A stretch of DNA of 64,000 nt, taken from contig JABUQX010078598.1 in assembly GCA_015478945.1 (NCBI GenBank), positions 12,501-76,500 on the forward strand, read 5' to 3'. Under the pieces are notes generated by a model that had not been told where the DNA came from, made no database searches, and saw only the letters and a list, made by a program, of their open reading frames with translations. The DNA is from Trachelipus rathkii (Eukaryota; Arthropoda; Malacostraca; Isopoda; Trachelipodidae). This document shows positions 21,500 through 35,066 of the stretch, piece after piece. Position 1 is the first letter of the stretch. Every line of letters begins with the position of its first letter. The position numbers and the translations under genes are program-made.

Positions 21500-22620
21500 G
21501 CCACAAAAATACAAAATCAAACTTCAATCACGAATCCATCATAAAAACACCTGCCACAATAGTGCATCACAATCGCCTAAGAGAAGAAAAAGCACTATAA
21601 ACAGATTTGATAAGATCATACACTTCTAAAACAATAAAGTTCCATATTACCCGATACACCTCAAGTCGAAAGAATGAAACTTGGAATCAACCTCTACGCG
21701 AAACAGCGGAAAACGATGAAATAGTAGGTAATAGGAGTGAAACTAAAAATAACGAAACTGAAACAGGATAGAAGTAGAGTTTAATGAATGTCATTAGGTA
21801 CCCTCGCACCAGTATCCTTTTTCATCTCAGCATTAATCAGAAACTCATGTATCTTTTCCACAATTCTAAGCCAGTAAGGAAAAACAAATATAAATCCAAA
21901 ATATGCACCGAACTTGGTCAGTGGATCATTCTTATCATATGTTTATGAAGATTTTAAATTCTCCCTGACTTGTGCAGGCATACTCTCTCTGGTTTTTGGT
22001 CCTCTGACATTTGTCATTTTTTTTTTCGTCTGACCTTCCGATTCGTGTTGCCGTTAAGTAACGAACACCTGTAAATGTGAGATCAAGAGTTTTGGTTTTT
22101 TTTTTTGTTTAATAACGCCACTTGACTATATAATTTCGTATATACTATATAAAATAGCTAGCTATTATATATGGTTTATCAGTCTACTAATATATTCTAT
22201 ATTTACGGTATCAGTATATATAGTATGTAAGGTATAAATTACATATAATATATATATCTTACTATAACAGGGCAATATATTATACTTCGAGATATCTAGG
22301 CGTTTATCGATTTGTGCACTTTTTGCTAACGAAATTTAGGAAAAATGCTAACAAGTCGTTCGATTATGTCAATGTTTAGCACAACAATTTAGTAAATGTC
22401 TAACGAAACGTTAGTATCTTCCTATACAATCTGTGTAGGTTGCGCTCTTTCCCGTGCTGTTAACCAGAATTTTAGGAAACTGCTAATGAAAAATGTAAAG
22501 CAAAGTAAGATTGCAACGCGTGTAGTTCGTTTGATATGTGGTTGGATGAATTCTTTTTCATTTCATGAGAATTAAACTTTAAATTTAGATTTATATTCGT
22601 CCAAATCGATAAACTTCATC
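21500..22620. other. Non-coding stretch with TA block
   Basis: I see nothing coding. T runs occur at about 22020 and 22100, and degenerate TA repeats at 22125-22300. Around 22320-22520 are several similar words (TGCTAACGAAATT, TGTCTAACGAAACG, GCTAATGAAAAATG), perhaps a short diverged repeat. Confidence 0.4.
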
Positions 22621-22628
22621 ACAAGATA

Positions 22629-22847
22629 GTGTTGATGAACAAGATGTATGGTGTGTGCATAAAAACGAAATCGTTGCTTATTTTATGTGTTATGTTATTT
22701 TTGTTTATTCCAAAATACCACGTGCGCTCATTAGAACAGCAATCTGATCAACTATTTCGTTTTGTAGAACCAAGTCGTCGATTAGTGCCCGAAAAATTCG
22801 GTGCCGAAATACATGTATTAGCCTATTTTCAGAATACGCAGCGTTAG
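22629..22847 (+). CDS. Small ORF with signal-peptide-like N-terminus
   Basis: This 72-codon ORF begins with a short basic region, then the hydrophobic core SLLILCVMLFLFIPKYHVRS. That would suit a secretory signal with cleavage near residue 34. The rest is polar, with RFVEPSRRLVPEKFGAEI. It has no Cys pattern in the mature part and no similarity I recognise. It is flanked by AT repeats. It could be a small secreted peptide exon or chance. Confidence 0.22.
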   Translation: MLMNKMYGVCIKTKSLLILCVMLFLFIPKYHVRSLEQQSDQLFRFVEPSRRLVPEKFGAEIHVLAYFQNTQR

Positions 22848-23059
22848 CACAAATGAAAAAACGCCCAAATAATAATATATACTATATTTATACCATATAT
22901 TTATATACTATAGTATAATAAGTATATGCTATATATATCTAACTATTACTGTAGTATGTAGTAATTCAGTATTATCTAATTATATTAAAGTATACAGAGC
23001 TCGTAGCTATGTATACATATTATACGTATTTAATATATATGATTATATTATAGTAAACC

Positions 23060-25200
23060 TTAGCTGTTTGCAGGTCAACTGTGGCCGAATATATCGGGCG
23101 GCGTTAAGGATTACGGTTCCTATGTGCTATCCGGATTGCCTAGTTCGGACGTTACGTATCTGCCAAAATGACGGCAGAATATTCGGTATTTACGGACTTT
23201 TTTGCCGACTATTCGGGATAAGCCGAATATTGCAGCTGTTAATAAAGCAATAAAGTTAGACGTGCAAACGTATAGGAAAGTTATTTCATCTTACAGAAGT
23301 TCGAAATCATCGTTTAGAAACTTATTTTTTCCAAAGAAAAAAATGGCAAAAATATAGCCCAAGTTTTCTGTAGCCAATGAATGGCGAAAACATTCTTTGT
23401 CCATTTGAGCAGCATCCCTATTAAAGGGCCTTTGAGCTTTTTTCAATGTATTCTACAAAACAGAATGTCATTTTAGTGATATAGCGGGATAATTGACCAA
23501 ATCATCGGGTTGGGCTGGTAATACGTCTGAAAGGGAGAGTGGCTTTGGCTATGCAATTTCGTATTTGATTCACATGTGTCAAACTTATGCATTCCCGGAT
23601 CTCAAATATATTATGTTGTTCAGAAGTCGATTAAAGATTAGATTATTAAGATTTTAGATTAAGTTCCTGTGTCATGCAATGTTTCACAAACCGATTTCAG
23701 AGGCAACGGCCAAGCTGCAAAGTTAAAACTTTACAGATGGGCAGCTGAATGCTCAAACAGCATAAATTAATTCAGACGTTTCTACAACGCTGGAAACAGG
23801 AACTCAATATATGCTTAATAGAGCATTGTTTGAAACACAAAAGTTCCCTTCCATTACGCTGCTTGAATTGACCAATCTAAGAAATTCTTGGCACTGAATT
23901 TTCATGGTGTTGCTGCAAAGAATTATTCAACTTTACTCTTCGAGCCAGTTTGACAATCATGCACTAAAACATAGCCATTATAACTCGTGGAAGTTAAACG
24001 TCGCCCAAGTTGATCCCTTGCCATTTTAGCAATAAATCTACTTTATGAAATAAGGCCAAATCAAAGCAAACAGCTTCAGTGGAATACACTTGACACTCGT
24101 CTGAAGAGCTCTTAATAAAATTAGTAGAGATAAAACATAGGACTTTCTAAAGTATTCACTGATAGTGAATTATAATCTTTGTGCGTGTAGCTAACTTCGC
24201 TCTTAGATGGCTGCGATTCAAGCTAATGTCTTTTCAACATGAATCAGATGAATCAGTAACAAATATGGTCGTTGAGGCATGGAAAGTAATGCATGAAAAT
24301 TTAGCTCCTGATCTCTTCTGCTTGACCCGATGTATGTTCCACCATTAGTATGTGGGCAACAGTGAACGCTGAAGGATTCACAATTTGTACATTCTTTTTA
24401 ACTGGCATCCAAATTGGCGTCATACCAGAAAAGACAAGTGAGAAGTGAAAAAAGAAAGATCCCCAATTTTTTTCCGTGACGATAGTTGATCTTATTTGTA
24501 CATAAAAGTAAATAGGCTAATCATAACTCCGGACTTCATCAAGTAATAAACAAATCATATAAAACTCTTCGCCGCTAACCTAATTGGCCAGTGATTGAAT
24601 TCCAATTAAATTGGTTGGAAAACACTAGACACTAGTTTTTTATGAGATTTGAAGTAAACTAGCAAATAAAATACTTTCAGCTCCCCGTCTATCAGTCGTA
24701 AAAGTGCAGAAGAAATATTTAGAAACAGCGAGGAAATAACTTTATGACAAAGCACAAGAAATAGGTTATGCGCCATGAAAACTGGCAGTAAGCTGCTAAT
24801 GCCTGTCTGTCTATCCTTTAGAGCCTAGGAGCTTTATTCCATGATAGTGTTAGTATTAATATCTTTTAACTACGAAACTCATTCAAATTTGAAATTACAT
24901 ATGTATTTAATATGTGATGGTTTGTGATAGGTAAGAAATAGTTATTTTACTTTTTTTGTTCTCTCATTTATCTTTTTTGTCTCGTTAAACACTGAAGTAG
25001 AACGCATCATAGAAATTTTCCTTTGGACCGGGTTCTTCATTGATTATTTGTCGTGCTGATTCCAAAATGTAATCGATTTTTGCATATCGCTTTTTGCATA
25101 TCACAGGGCATTTGTGAGATATTGTGTGAGAAACACAGTTTGTAAAATTTGTTTCAGATTTTTTTTACCTTTTTCAAGAAGGTCTTTCACAATTTATGTG
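23060..25200. other. Unassigned sequence with CCGAATA palindromes
   Basis: No gene could be supported. At 23080-23240 there is a cluster of CCGAATA and TATTCGG words, including the hairpin TATTCGG-GATAAG-CCGAATA at about 23212-23231. From 23.3 to 24.9 kb the composition is ordinary and short open pieces occur on both strands. None is recognisable, so a highly decayed transposon is possible. Confidence 0.4.
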
Positions 25201-25419
25201 TTTATAGTTAGTATATATAATATATAGTAATATTAATATAACACGGCATATAATGATATAGCGTATACTATAATATAGTAGGTATATGTACTGGAATACC
25301 TTATATACTAATATAGGCGTCAAGACCGTGATTGCCAGTTAATTGCATATCTTATAAATATATTATATACTATAAAAAAATATTATAATAGGATAATATA
25401 TATATTATTGGTCTAACCT

Positions 25420-26740
25420 TGAAGGGAGAGAAACCAAACTGCGCACTGTGAATATGATACAATGTCATAATGATAGAAGTATTGTTTTAAAGGTCATATA
25501 ATACCACTCATGATACAGTAGTAATTATGGGACAAACAATTGAATGTAATCAAGAAAGGAATTGGGTTTTAGGTTAATCGTAAACATACGCTACGATAGG
25601 TAGTAACTTTCTCTGCGTAGACGATCTACTGTGCATAGCGTCTGGAATATTCCTCATCAAGCTCCAACAATAGTACGCGGAGCTGCAGCCCATGCATCAC
25701 TTGCGATACTCCCACTTGCCCTGATGTAACGGTCCTTCCCATAGAACTTATAGATCTTGATGGAAGCGATGTCACAAGGCTAGTCACGTGCCTCATACAA
25801 CTATAACTCAGGCCCGATAGGTTAATCATACGCGGAGACCAATATTATTATATGGATTAGAGAAATGTACAGTTAACGTTGGCAGCTCACTTTATAGCAC
25901 GATTCTCACGATGCCTCATATGAGGAATGAGAGACTTGTCTAGCAGTTCCTGACAATCGTTAGTAAGCGTTCTCGCGCTTTCCTGTTCGCGCAGGAAATT
26001 CTGTGGCTACAACTCGGAACAAATGCATTATACACGCTTCTCTGCCTCTACACACAGTCATTGTTGTAACGCAAAGAGGCAACATCACGCGAGGAGTGTC
26101 CAATATTCTGTGGGCCATCACATATCACAGCTTTGTTTCTTTATCTCGTCACTCAGACGTAAGGAAATCGTTGAGAGCATAGTCAATAGCGAGAAGCTTC
26201 AGCCCTCTTACAATCTGCATCGGTGCACGGGGCCTTCACAAAATTGTATTCAATCAAACCAAAGTTTTATGAGTGCAGTGGAGTAAGACTGATGTTTTCT
26301 ACCTTTCGTACAAGTGGTAGCCCGTCTACGAATGTTCCTAGTCACGCTAGCGTCAAGATTACCTCGGTGGTCATATGCTCTGTTGGGTTGACTAGACCAG
26401 TGATCTCTTAATGGCCACCCGGCAGTCCCAATAGGACAACCTGGAACGCAAGGGAGTATTTGGGTTGAGACCTTCTCGTAGCTAGAGGGCTGAGAAAACA
26501 AATGTTTACCATTTTTGAAGAGTCACGCACGCATAGTTTTTACCATCCCAGTTACCCTGAATATTGTAGCCTCTCCAAACTGTCTTGAATTTTCTGCTCT
26601 CATCCCGTACGGCTCGAGTAGCCTAACTAAATGGACCCAACTGTTTTGCCGAGTTCTGTGTTAACAACAACACTTTTAAACTGCTCGCTCCTGGAGTGTC
26701 ATAAAGCCGTCGACCACTGCGGCAGCTGCAAGTGTATGCT
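25420..26740. other. Moderate-GC unassigned sequence before the satellite
   Basis: Short overlapping frames exist on both strands (for example 26023-26286 plus and 26250-26501 minus), with no recognisable domain and no consistent coding strand. It directly adjoins the satellite array. I see no RNA gene. Confidence 0.35.
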
Positions 26741-27725
26741 GGGGAAGCTGACTGTACCGTTGGACGAGTGACTAACGTTGGTTGGATGACTGTACCGTTA
26801 GTTAACTGACTACCGTTGGTTGAATGATTGTACCGTTGGTTGAATGACTGTACAGTTAGTTAGTTAACTGACTGTACCGTTGGGCGAGTGACTGTACCGT
26901 TGGTTGAATGACTGTACCGTTAGTTAACTGACTGTACCGTTGGACGAGTGACTAACGTTGGTTGGATGACTGTACCGTTAGTTAACTGACTACCGTTGGT
27001 TGAATGATTGTACCGTTGGTTGAATGACTGTACAGTTAGTTAGTTAACTGACTGTACCGTTGGGCGAGTGACTGTACCGTTGGTTGAATGACTGTACCGT
27101 TAGTTAACTGACTGTACCGTTGGACGAGTGACTAACGTTGGTTGGATGACTGTACCGTTAGTTAACTGACTACCGTCGGTTGAATGACTGTACCTCAGGC
27201 TGAATGACTGTACCATGGGTTGAGAGACTGTGTCGTTTGTTGAGTGACTGTACCGTTGGTTGAATGACTGTACCGTTAGTTAACTGACTGTACCGTTGGA
27301 CGAGTGACTAACGTTGGTTGGATGACTGTACCGTTAGTTAACTGACTACCGTTGGTTGAATGATTGTACCGTTGGTTGAATGACTGTACAGTTAGTTAGT
27401 TAACTGACTGTACCGTTGGGCGAGTGACTGTACCGTTGGTTGAATGACTGTACCGTTAGTTAACTGACTGTACCGTTGGCTATGTGACTAAACCGTGGTT
27501 GAGGGACTGTACCGTTAGTTAACTGATTGTACCGTTGGTTAAATGATTGTACCATTGGTTGAATGACTGTACAGTTAGTTAGTTAACTGACGGTACCGTT
27601 GGGTGAGTGACTGTACCGGTGGTTGAATGACTGTACCGTTAATTAACTGACTGTACCGTTGGCTATGTGACTAAACCGTGGTTGAGGGACTGTACCGTTG
27701 GTTGAGTGACTGTACCATTGGGAAC
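26741..27725. repeat. Satellite: about 20-bp monomers in 180-bp higher-order units
   Basis: The basic unit is about 20 bp of the form TGACTGTACCGTTGGTTGAA with variants (GGACGAG, GTTAGTTAAC, GGGCGAG, GTTGGTTGGA). Nine monomers form a 180-bp higher-order unit. 26761-26940 and 26941-27120 appear identical base for base. A third unit starts at 27121 with one visible change near 27176 and then departs from the pattern. A fourth runs 27297-27476. After that the array becomes irregular and ends near 27725. All frames contain stops, so it is non-coding. Confidence 0.95.
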
Positions 27726-27875
27726 ACGCTAAACCAATAGTGGCACACTATTATACGTTTATTAAATGACCCTACTAATCTTTCAATGCAACTTTATTTT
27801 ATTTACAAACAATTTAAAACTGGAATATGCAATTTTGAAAGGCAAAAATAAAAAAAAAATGGCAGAAAAATTATT

Positions 27876-28159
<284 letters not shown>

Positions 28160-28160
<1 letters not shown>

Positions 28161-29030
28161 TATATATTCATAATTAATTATTATTTATTTAAATCCTCTT
28201 TGTATTATATCCAACGTGTTCCTGCTGTATACTAATATGAGAGTTGCTAAGACGGTGAATTAAAATAAGACTAATAGAAGGGGTTTTCAGCCTTTTTCAA
28301 TCTTGGACAAATAGCCAACAAGGAGCTGCTAAACTTTGTCAATGGCACATTTTCAAACAGACTATTTTCAACTAATATATAAGTATATATAAGTAATATA
28401 TATATAATAGTATATAGGGTATATAATTATAATTCGTTTCACACAGTAATTATAATATATATATATATAATACATAATATATATAAATATATATATCTTA
28501 ATAATATATATATTAATGATATGATTATTGTTGGTATTAAAGTAAAACCTACAAACCACTAAATAAAAAACATTCTATTTTTTTTTTCGTTTTTTTTTTT
28601 TTTTATTTTTATGTTTTTTTTTCGTAAAATCTTTGATGTTAAAGGAATAGTTTCGAAACCCGTTGAAGAAAGTGGTTAAAGAGAATTTGAGGGACCAATA
28701 AGTTTGGATTGTATGACGGAGGGTCTTCACACCCACTGGGAGGTGGCAGGGCTTCCCCTTCTTCGGCCACAGGCTGAATGCAGATTGGAAGGCTTGCCAG
28801 CTGGGAGAGGGAAAGCACAGAGGTTCAAAGAAGCACAAAGCTTTATTGTAAGACTTCCTGGTAGGGATATCTTTCAGTACTGTCCGCCTTCTATTGTTAA
28901 GAGGCTCAAAGATGCAGAAATAATATTTTTATTAGTTGCGAGGGAGGATTGACGAGAGGGATAGGAGATGAGGGAAGGTGTGAGCTCCAACCCCAAAGGA
29001 ATCGTGATTAAGAACTGCTGAAAATATGGA
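28160..29030. other. AT repeats and unassigned stretch
   Basis: 28375-28545 is degenerate TA, and 28575-28625 is T-rich. 28640-28980 has ordinary composition with a plus-strand open frame of 82 codons (28704-28952) that I do not recognise. No gene is asserted. Confidence 0.4.
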
Positions 29031-29480
29031 AGGCGAAAGTAAATGTGAGGAGGTAGAAGACAAACGAGTATCGCGGCGTTTGCAGGAGAGAGTTTAGCGG
29101 GAGCAAGTGATTACCGTCGAGAGATACAAAGGGAGGGAGAGACACAGGGAGAGAAACGAAAAGAAGGAGGGAGGGAGGAAGCAGAGAGAGATAACCAGAA
29201 CCGGAAAGAGGAGGAGAGAGAAGAGAAACAAGAGGGGGGGAAAGGGGGGAAAAGAACAAATGAGGGATGTGGAGGAAGAACCAAAAAAGAGGAGGAGAGG
29301 GAATGAAAACAAAGAGAAAGTGGGGAAGGGAGGAAGAAACGCAAAGGCAGGGATTGGTAGGAAAGAAGAGCAAGAGTGAACGGGACGGGGAGTAGGTGAG
29401 ATCGAAGAAACATAGGGAGGGAGGGGAGGGAGGAGAAAGAAACAAGGACGTGGAGAAGAGAGGTAAGAAAATAAAGAGCA
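29030..29480 (+). repeat. Polypurine (GA-rich) tract
   Basis: This is about 450 bp of nearly pure purine on the plus strand (GGGAGG, GAGAGA, AAGAGG words) with no fixed period. The Lys/Arg/Glu-rich plus frames and Ser/Pro/Leu-rich minus frames here are translations of the tract, not genes. Such tracts can form triplex (H-DNA), which is established knowledge; formation here is an inference. Confidence 0.85.
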
Positions 29481-31590
29481 GGAATTTTGTGAGAAAAGAA
29501 GACTATAATTGAGCGAGAGATTAGAAATATTTTAAAAATTGCAAATTGTTAGAAAAGTGTGACGAGGTAGAGGAAACCAGAAAAGTTGTAGTTGCATTTT
29601 TCCTATTGAAAAAAAAGTTTTAGCGGTTTCGGAAATCTGTAGATTGGTGTCGGATATCCGGGATGCGCTATAATACTAGGATTATATGTAAAGATATAAA
29701 AATAACAATTAGGATTAAAAAGATATATGGTATATATATAGGAATATAAATATATATAGGTATAAATATAAATATAAATATAAAGAGATATATAGTATAC
29801 TATATTATATATATATGATATGAATATATAGTATATTTTAAAAAACCCCGTCATTATTTACTGCCAAAGGCTGTACAAGAAAAAAAGTTCCTTTGTTTAA
29901 AATTTCCCTACTTTTCTTTTGGAAAGCTTAATTACCGAATATAAGAATATTTATGGCAGTCTCAAGAAAACAATAAAACATTAATTTAATGATTGTAAAA
30001 CTATATAAATACAAAAAGAGAGAGAAATAAATATTTAATTTAAAGAATTAAAAAACAAATGAAACAAAAAAGGACACATTGATAATTATTTAAAAGAAGC
30101 TAATGTAAGCTTTGTTTAGACACCTTTATTTGCTACAATAATAATAAATATTAACTAATAATATATATAGGTCATTAATATATATATATATATATATCAG
30201 GATAGGGATTATGGATATATGAGATTAATAAGTACTATAATAGGATACTATTATTTATACTATATATCTAATATGAACGGTAGAAACTATCCCTTTTACT
30301 TATGCAAGCATATAATATTTCCTTAGATTGAAAGTATATATATATTAATTATATGTATATATATAAGTATATAATAATACTATAATATAATAAAAGGAGA
30401 TTTTTCGCATACTCAAGAGAATGATATATATATAAGGGTGATATATATAAATAGCCAGCGTTTTGACGCGGCCGGCCAAAAGATGATAGCATCGACAGTA
30501 CTGAGAGTTTGAATTAGCGGAGAGGGAATACTGTCAGAAGAAAATAGCTTGTTAATAAAAAGCACACAAGCAGCTAGTTGAACACTTCAAGACAAGGATG
30601 AATAACGGAAAACATTTTCAAAACTTATAGAAAAAGATGTATGTTTATAACAATTGGATTGTATATCAGTAATTACTTCTTCCTTTAATATCGATGATTA
30701 TATTTTTTAAAATTTTTCTACTAATAAACCCTTAATAACGTCGTCTAATCTGGCAAAACATGTAAGCAGTTCATTTTTAATTTCGCGGACAAGAGTTAGG
30801 AGGGGGCAAGGCCCCCCACTGCCACCCCCATATGCCTAAACGACATAGTGATAAGATATAAAGATAATAATAATATAGTATATAAAAAATATCGGTAATA
30901 GATCGTTATATATATTTTATTGATATACTATACTAATATTATTATTATATATATATATTATTATGAAATAATACTATATATATAAAAATTAATATATAAA
31001 AAGAAAATGGGGAAATGTTATAAAAGAGAAAATGGGAACTTATAATCGTATAGTTTGATTTTATTTTATAAAAGTTGGAAGGCATGCAAAGCCTGTGGAC
31101 CCTTCATTGCACACACATTAAAATCTCTGCATACAAGTGTATACCCTCCCCCCCCCACCTAATTCCCAACCCGCCAATTTTCAAAAAAAAAAAAAAAAAA
31201 AAAAAAATTCACATGATACCTCGGCGCAAGGTAGAGACTGCAATAGCGTGCTGGTAGAGACCTGAAAATCGTGGAGAAAGACAAAAAAGAAAAAAGGAAA
31301 AAAGCAGTGATTACGAAGATGTGAACCTTCACCAAGGGATATGGGACTACCATCTTAGCGACAAAATTCATCGAGTAAAAATCATCACAACAGTCTTATA
31401 ATTAAAGGAGACCTTAAAGCAAAATGAGAAATCAGAACTATAACGCTAACGCAGTGGAAATAATTGTTACCTATGTAGGAAATGAATTTGCCGAAGGATT
31501 GAAAATATTTATGTGCAAAGTTAACCTAAAGTTTGTATTATACACTGGTTCATTTTTAAACCTGTATTACATATAGGGTTATCATAAGCT
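29480..31590. other. AT-rich stretch with TA blocks and A25
   Basis: There is no gene. Degenerate TA blocks lie at about 29720-29840, 30150-30450 and 30840-31000. A C run at 31148-31156 is followed closely by A25 at 31183-31207. The pair of homopolymers could mark the tail of a retroposed copy, but no body is recognisable. Confidence 0.5.
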
Positions 31591-32110
31591 TGCCTTTATA
31601 TTAATATATCTACATATATATTATATTAATTGATAATATTATATATATATATATTATATATATATATATATTATTAATATTAAGAATATTACATATATTA
31701 TATATATAATATATATAGAGAGTGAATATGGCATATATAATTTTCTGATTAATTAGACATAGGGGTCTATCAAATCCTAGCATTATATCTCAAGAATAAT
31801 AATGTATAATAAGGGTTATTATAAATTTATGCTATATATGTATTACTCTATATATATATGGTATATATTATATATACTAGTAGATATATATATATATATA
31901 TATGTATCAAATATATTTATATACTATATATACTTTTTGTCTAATATATATCTCTAATTGATAATAAAGTAGTAAACATATTTATAATCTAACCCTTTTA
32001 GAAGATTAAAATATAGATTCACTAGTTATAGATGGATAGATATATATATATAGGGATATAAGATAGTGAATTATAGATAATATATTATTATATAATATAA
32101 CTATAAGCTA
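31590..32110. repeat. TA-rich block
   Basis: Long (TA)n stretches are interrupted by short unique words. No coding content is seen. Confidence 0.75.
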
Positions 32111-33290
32111 TTGATGTTCGCTATTCAAATGACTTCAATAATCACTTTCATTTGTGGCACAATGGACTTAAAACCTTCCACCAAATTTTAAAAAGGCTTA
32201 AATATTTAATTTTCGTGGCTTCTCGTTGCAACGTTGAATTCATGGAAGGGGACATCATTTTCGCATAACCTAAAAGGAGGAGGAAAGTAATAGCGGGGGC
32301 ATCCCTGGAGGAGGGATGCCCTCCAGCGGGGAACTTCTATATCCCGCCTGCCAAGTATTCAGAGTATTTTGGCTGCTTATACAGGAGGTAATATTTAATT
32401 TTCAAATTCCCCTTCAGACCTCTAATTTTTTAGTCGATTATTTAGGGTCGATTATGTAAACGATTTTTTGAAATTTATTGGAGAAATTTGTTCATAATCA
32501 CAGTGAAATTAATGTATTTTTTTTTTCTATATATAATATATTGACATTAATGAACCAAATAGTATTACTCCGTATGTGAAATTTATCTATTAACAAAATT
32601 CTTACAATGGACGGCGGAATTAATGTATTAACATAATATTCCTTATCCGAACCTACTGACGATTAAAAAAAAATAATAAAAAATCATCATTAATAGCTAC
32701 ATCTGACACCTCAAACCCATCCCACCCGCCAACCACGAGCTTCCTAGACATATTCATAGTGTAATTAATTATAAAATGACTAATATATAATAGATACTAA
32801 GATTCATTATAGTACTTAGCTTACTATTGAGATATATCTAATACCATTTATAATTATGATTACTATATACCGATCCTATATTTACTCTATGAGCTTACCA
32901 TAAACTATAATATAGATCTTATAATACTCTTATCGACTAACTATAGACCTCCTCTTTATACTATAAGTATATATACTAGTATAGTGAGAAAGAAGGACTG
33001 TCTTGATTAAAAGAGGTCATAATTAATTATCCGGGCAAATAGAACAGACTCTACTGCCGAGCTTCGTCCAAAACGATATAAGGCCCAGCTATCGCCTTAT
33101 CAAGTAGATACGAGGCGCGTCTTTGGAATAAACGTGCTCCTCCTTAGAGCCACACATAAAAAGCCATTCCTGTAAGACTTTTGGCCTCATTTTCTTACAC
33201 CATCATCAAGTCGTTGAAAGACCGTAGGCAGGCTCTTAGCTAGGCCAAGAAGGCCTGCAGCAGAACCCCCCGAATCCGGATACGGGAAGA
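32110..33290. other. Unassigned stretch
   Basis: Ordinary to AT-rich sequence without a supported gene. Around 32270-32350 there is a G-rich patch (GGAGGAGGAAAG, GGAGGAGGGATGCC). The part at 33000-33290 has balanced composition but no recognisable frame. Confidence 0.4.
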
Positions 33291-33915
33291 AGATGGAGAC
33301 GATGAATACTCCACTAGCTTTGCAGAGAGAGAGAAAGTGTAGGTGAGAAGGGAGTGAGAGATAGCGAAGGCGAGAGGAGGCTAGCTGTGACGAGGCAAGA
33401 GTGAGAGAGGGTAGTGAGTGACTCGATAGGGCTGGAAGAGGCAGACTCTCGTCCGATCTACTGCTCTCGGCTCATGGGCAAATGCAGTGGCGAGGCATTT
33501 GCTGATGAGCGAGGAAGCGAGGATGAGAGGCTGTGAGATAGTATGAGGGAGGTGAGAGAGAGGAGGAGAGAGATCTTACCTCTTGCATGGCGATGACCGA
33601 TTAGACTCGCTGCGGAAGGTGAGAAGAGAGAGAGGAAAGAGGAGAGAGAGCGTGAGAGTGTTTTCCTATAGATTAAAAATATCACTCCATAACATAAGGG
33701 AGTAAAGAAAAGAAACTGGTACGCAGAAGGAATCATAATAAGGTATAACACAATTAATAGATCAGAATGAGAGTAGTGACGGAGACTGAGTAGTCAAGAC
33801 GGAGAGAAGAGAGTGAGAGAGAGAGAGAAGCAGAGAGTGGAGAAAGTGGAGATGGAGAGAAAAGGAAGAAAAAGGAAGCGTGAGGAGTCAGGAGAAGAGA
33901 GAGAGAGGAGAAAAA
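33290..33915 (+). repeat. Second polypurine (GAGA) tract
   Basis: GAGAGAGA-rich sequence is interspersed with short unique words, strongest at 33300-33420 and 33780-33915. Frames across it are low-complexity. Confidence 0.8.
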
Positions 33916-34186
33916 AAATTGACAAGAATTTTAAAGTGATGTATTTAGAAAGACTGAAACAAATATTTTGAATTAATTATTTTTATAATTATATATTATA
34001 TTAGTATTATTATCATTGTTGCAAATTTAAATATTGACATATTATTTTATTTTGATATACTTGAATTTTATTAAATATTAAGTTTTCAGATTTAACGTAT
34101 AGTATAGCTCTCTCATTCCAATTATTATTAATATTATTATGTATTATTAATTATTATTATTATTTTTATTATATTTATTATGTATA

Positions 34187-34222
<36 letters not shown>

Positions 34223-35045
34223 GGATTTATTTAAATCTATTATTTATATCTATTATATTATTATTATGATTATATTAATTATTATTATTACAAAATTTTA
34301 CTATCTGGCAACAATAGATTCATTTCTCTGGAATGGTGAAAATCTCAACGCACAATTCAACTGTATATACTACAACGCAAGCGACAATTTAGGGTAAAAA
34401 CTGTCGCTGGTCCTCTGTGCATACAAAGAAAAAAGAACTCACAAACAACTAGAAATACTATGATATCATCGAAACCATTTTACTTGCCTACCTGATACGC
34501 TTGCCAATAATAATACTATTTAACTGCTGATAACCAGTCTCTCTCTCTCCATTCTTCTCTCTCTCTCTCTCTCTCTCTCTGCTCTCCTCTCTCTCTCTCC
34601 TCAATATATTAAATATATAAAATAAAAATAAATAATAGATAATATAATATGTATATTAGTAATATAGTAGATAGTATATGTATATAGTATATATATACTA
34701 TCAATATATAATATATATAATAATATTATGTATTATATATTATTGCTCTTTAATATAAAGTGAATGATATAATATATGAGTAAGATATACATAGAAAATA
34801 ATATAATAAATAAATTAATATAAATACTAATATAGAATGATATAATAATCATAGAGTAATAAATAATGAACTGAGAGTATATATATTATATCGATATAGA
34901 AATCTATATAAAGATATAGGATATAAATATAATATAGATATATAGATATATACAAAATAGATATATAATATAAGGAATAAAAGAGAATAGAATGATATAC
35001 GAGATTATATATATACGTACATTATATATATTATATATATATAAC
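33915..35045. repeat. Microsatellite cluster: (TTA)n, (CT)n, TA-rich
   Basis: (TTA)n runs at about 34120-34290, (CT)n at about 34541-34600 and TA-rich sequence at 34605-35045. A short (TG)n follows at about 35050-35066. Only 34290-34540 is non-repetitive, and it holds no gene. Confidence 0.85.
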
Positions 35046-35066
35046 CATGACATGTGTGTGTGTGTG

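Noticed and set aside
26761..27476. Satellite as a repeat-protein gene, since 180 is a multiple of three
   Set aside because: All six frames contain stops within each 180-bp unit.
29107..29413. Lys/Arg/Glu-rich and Ser/Pro/Leu-rich ORFs of 72-145 codons
   Set aside because: They are translations of the polypurine tract on both strands, with no complexity or domain.
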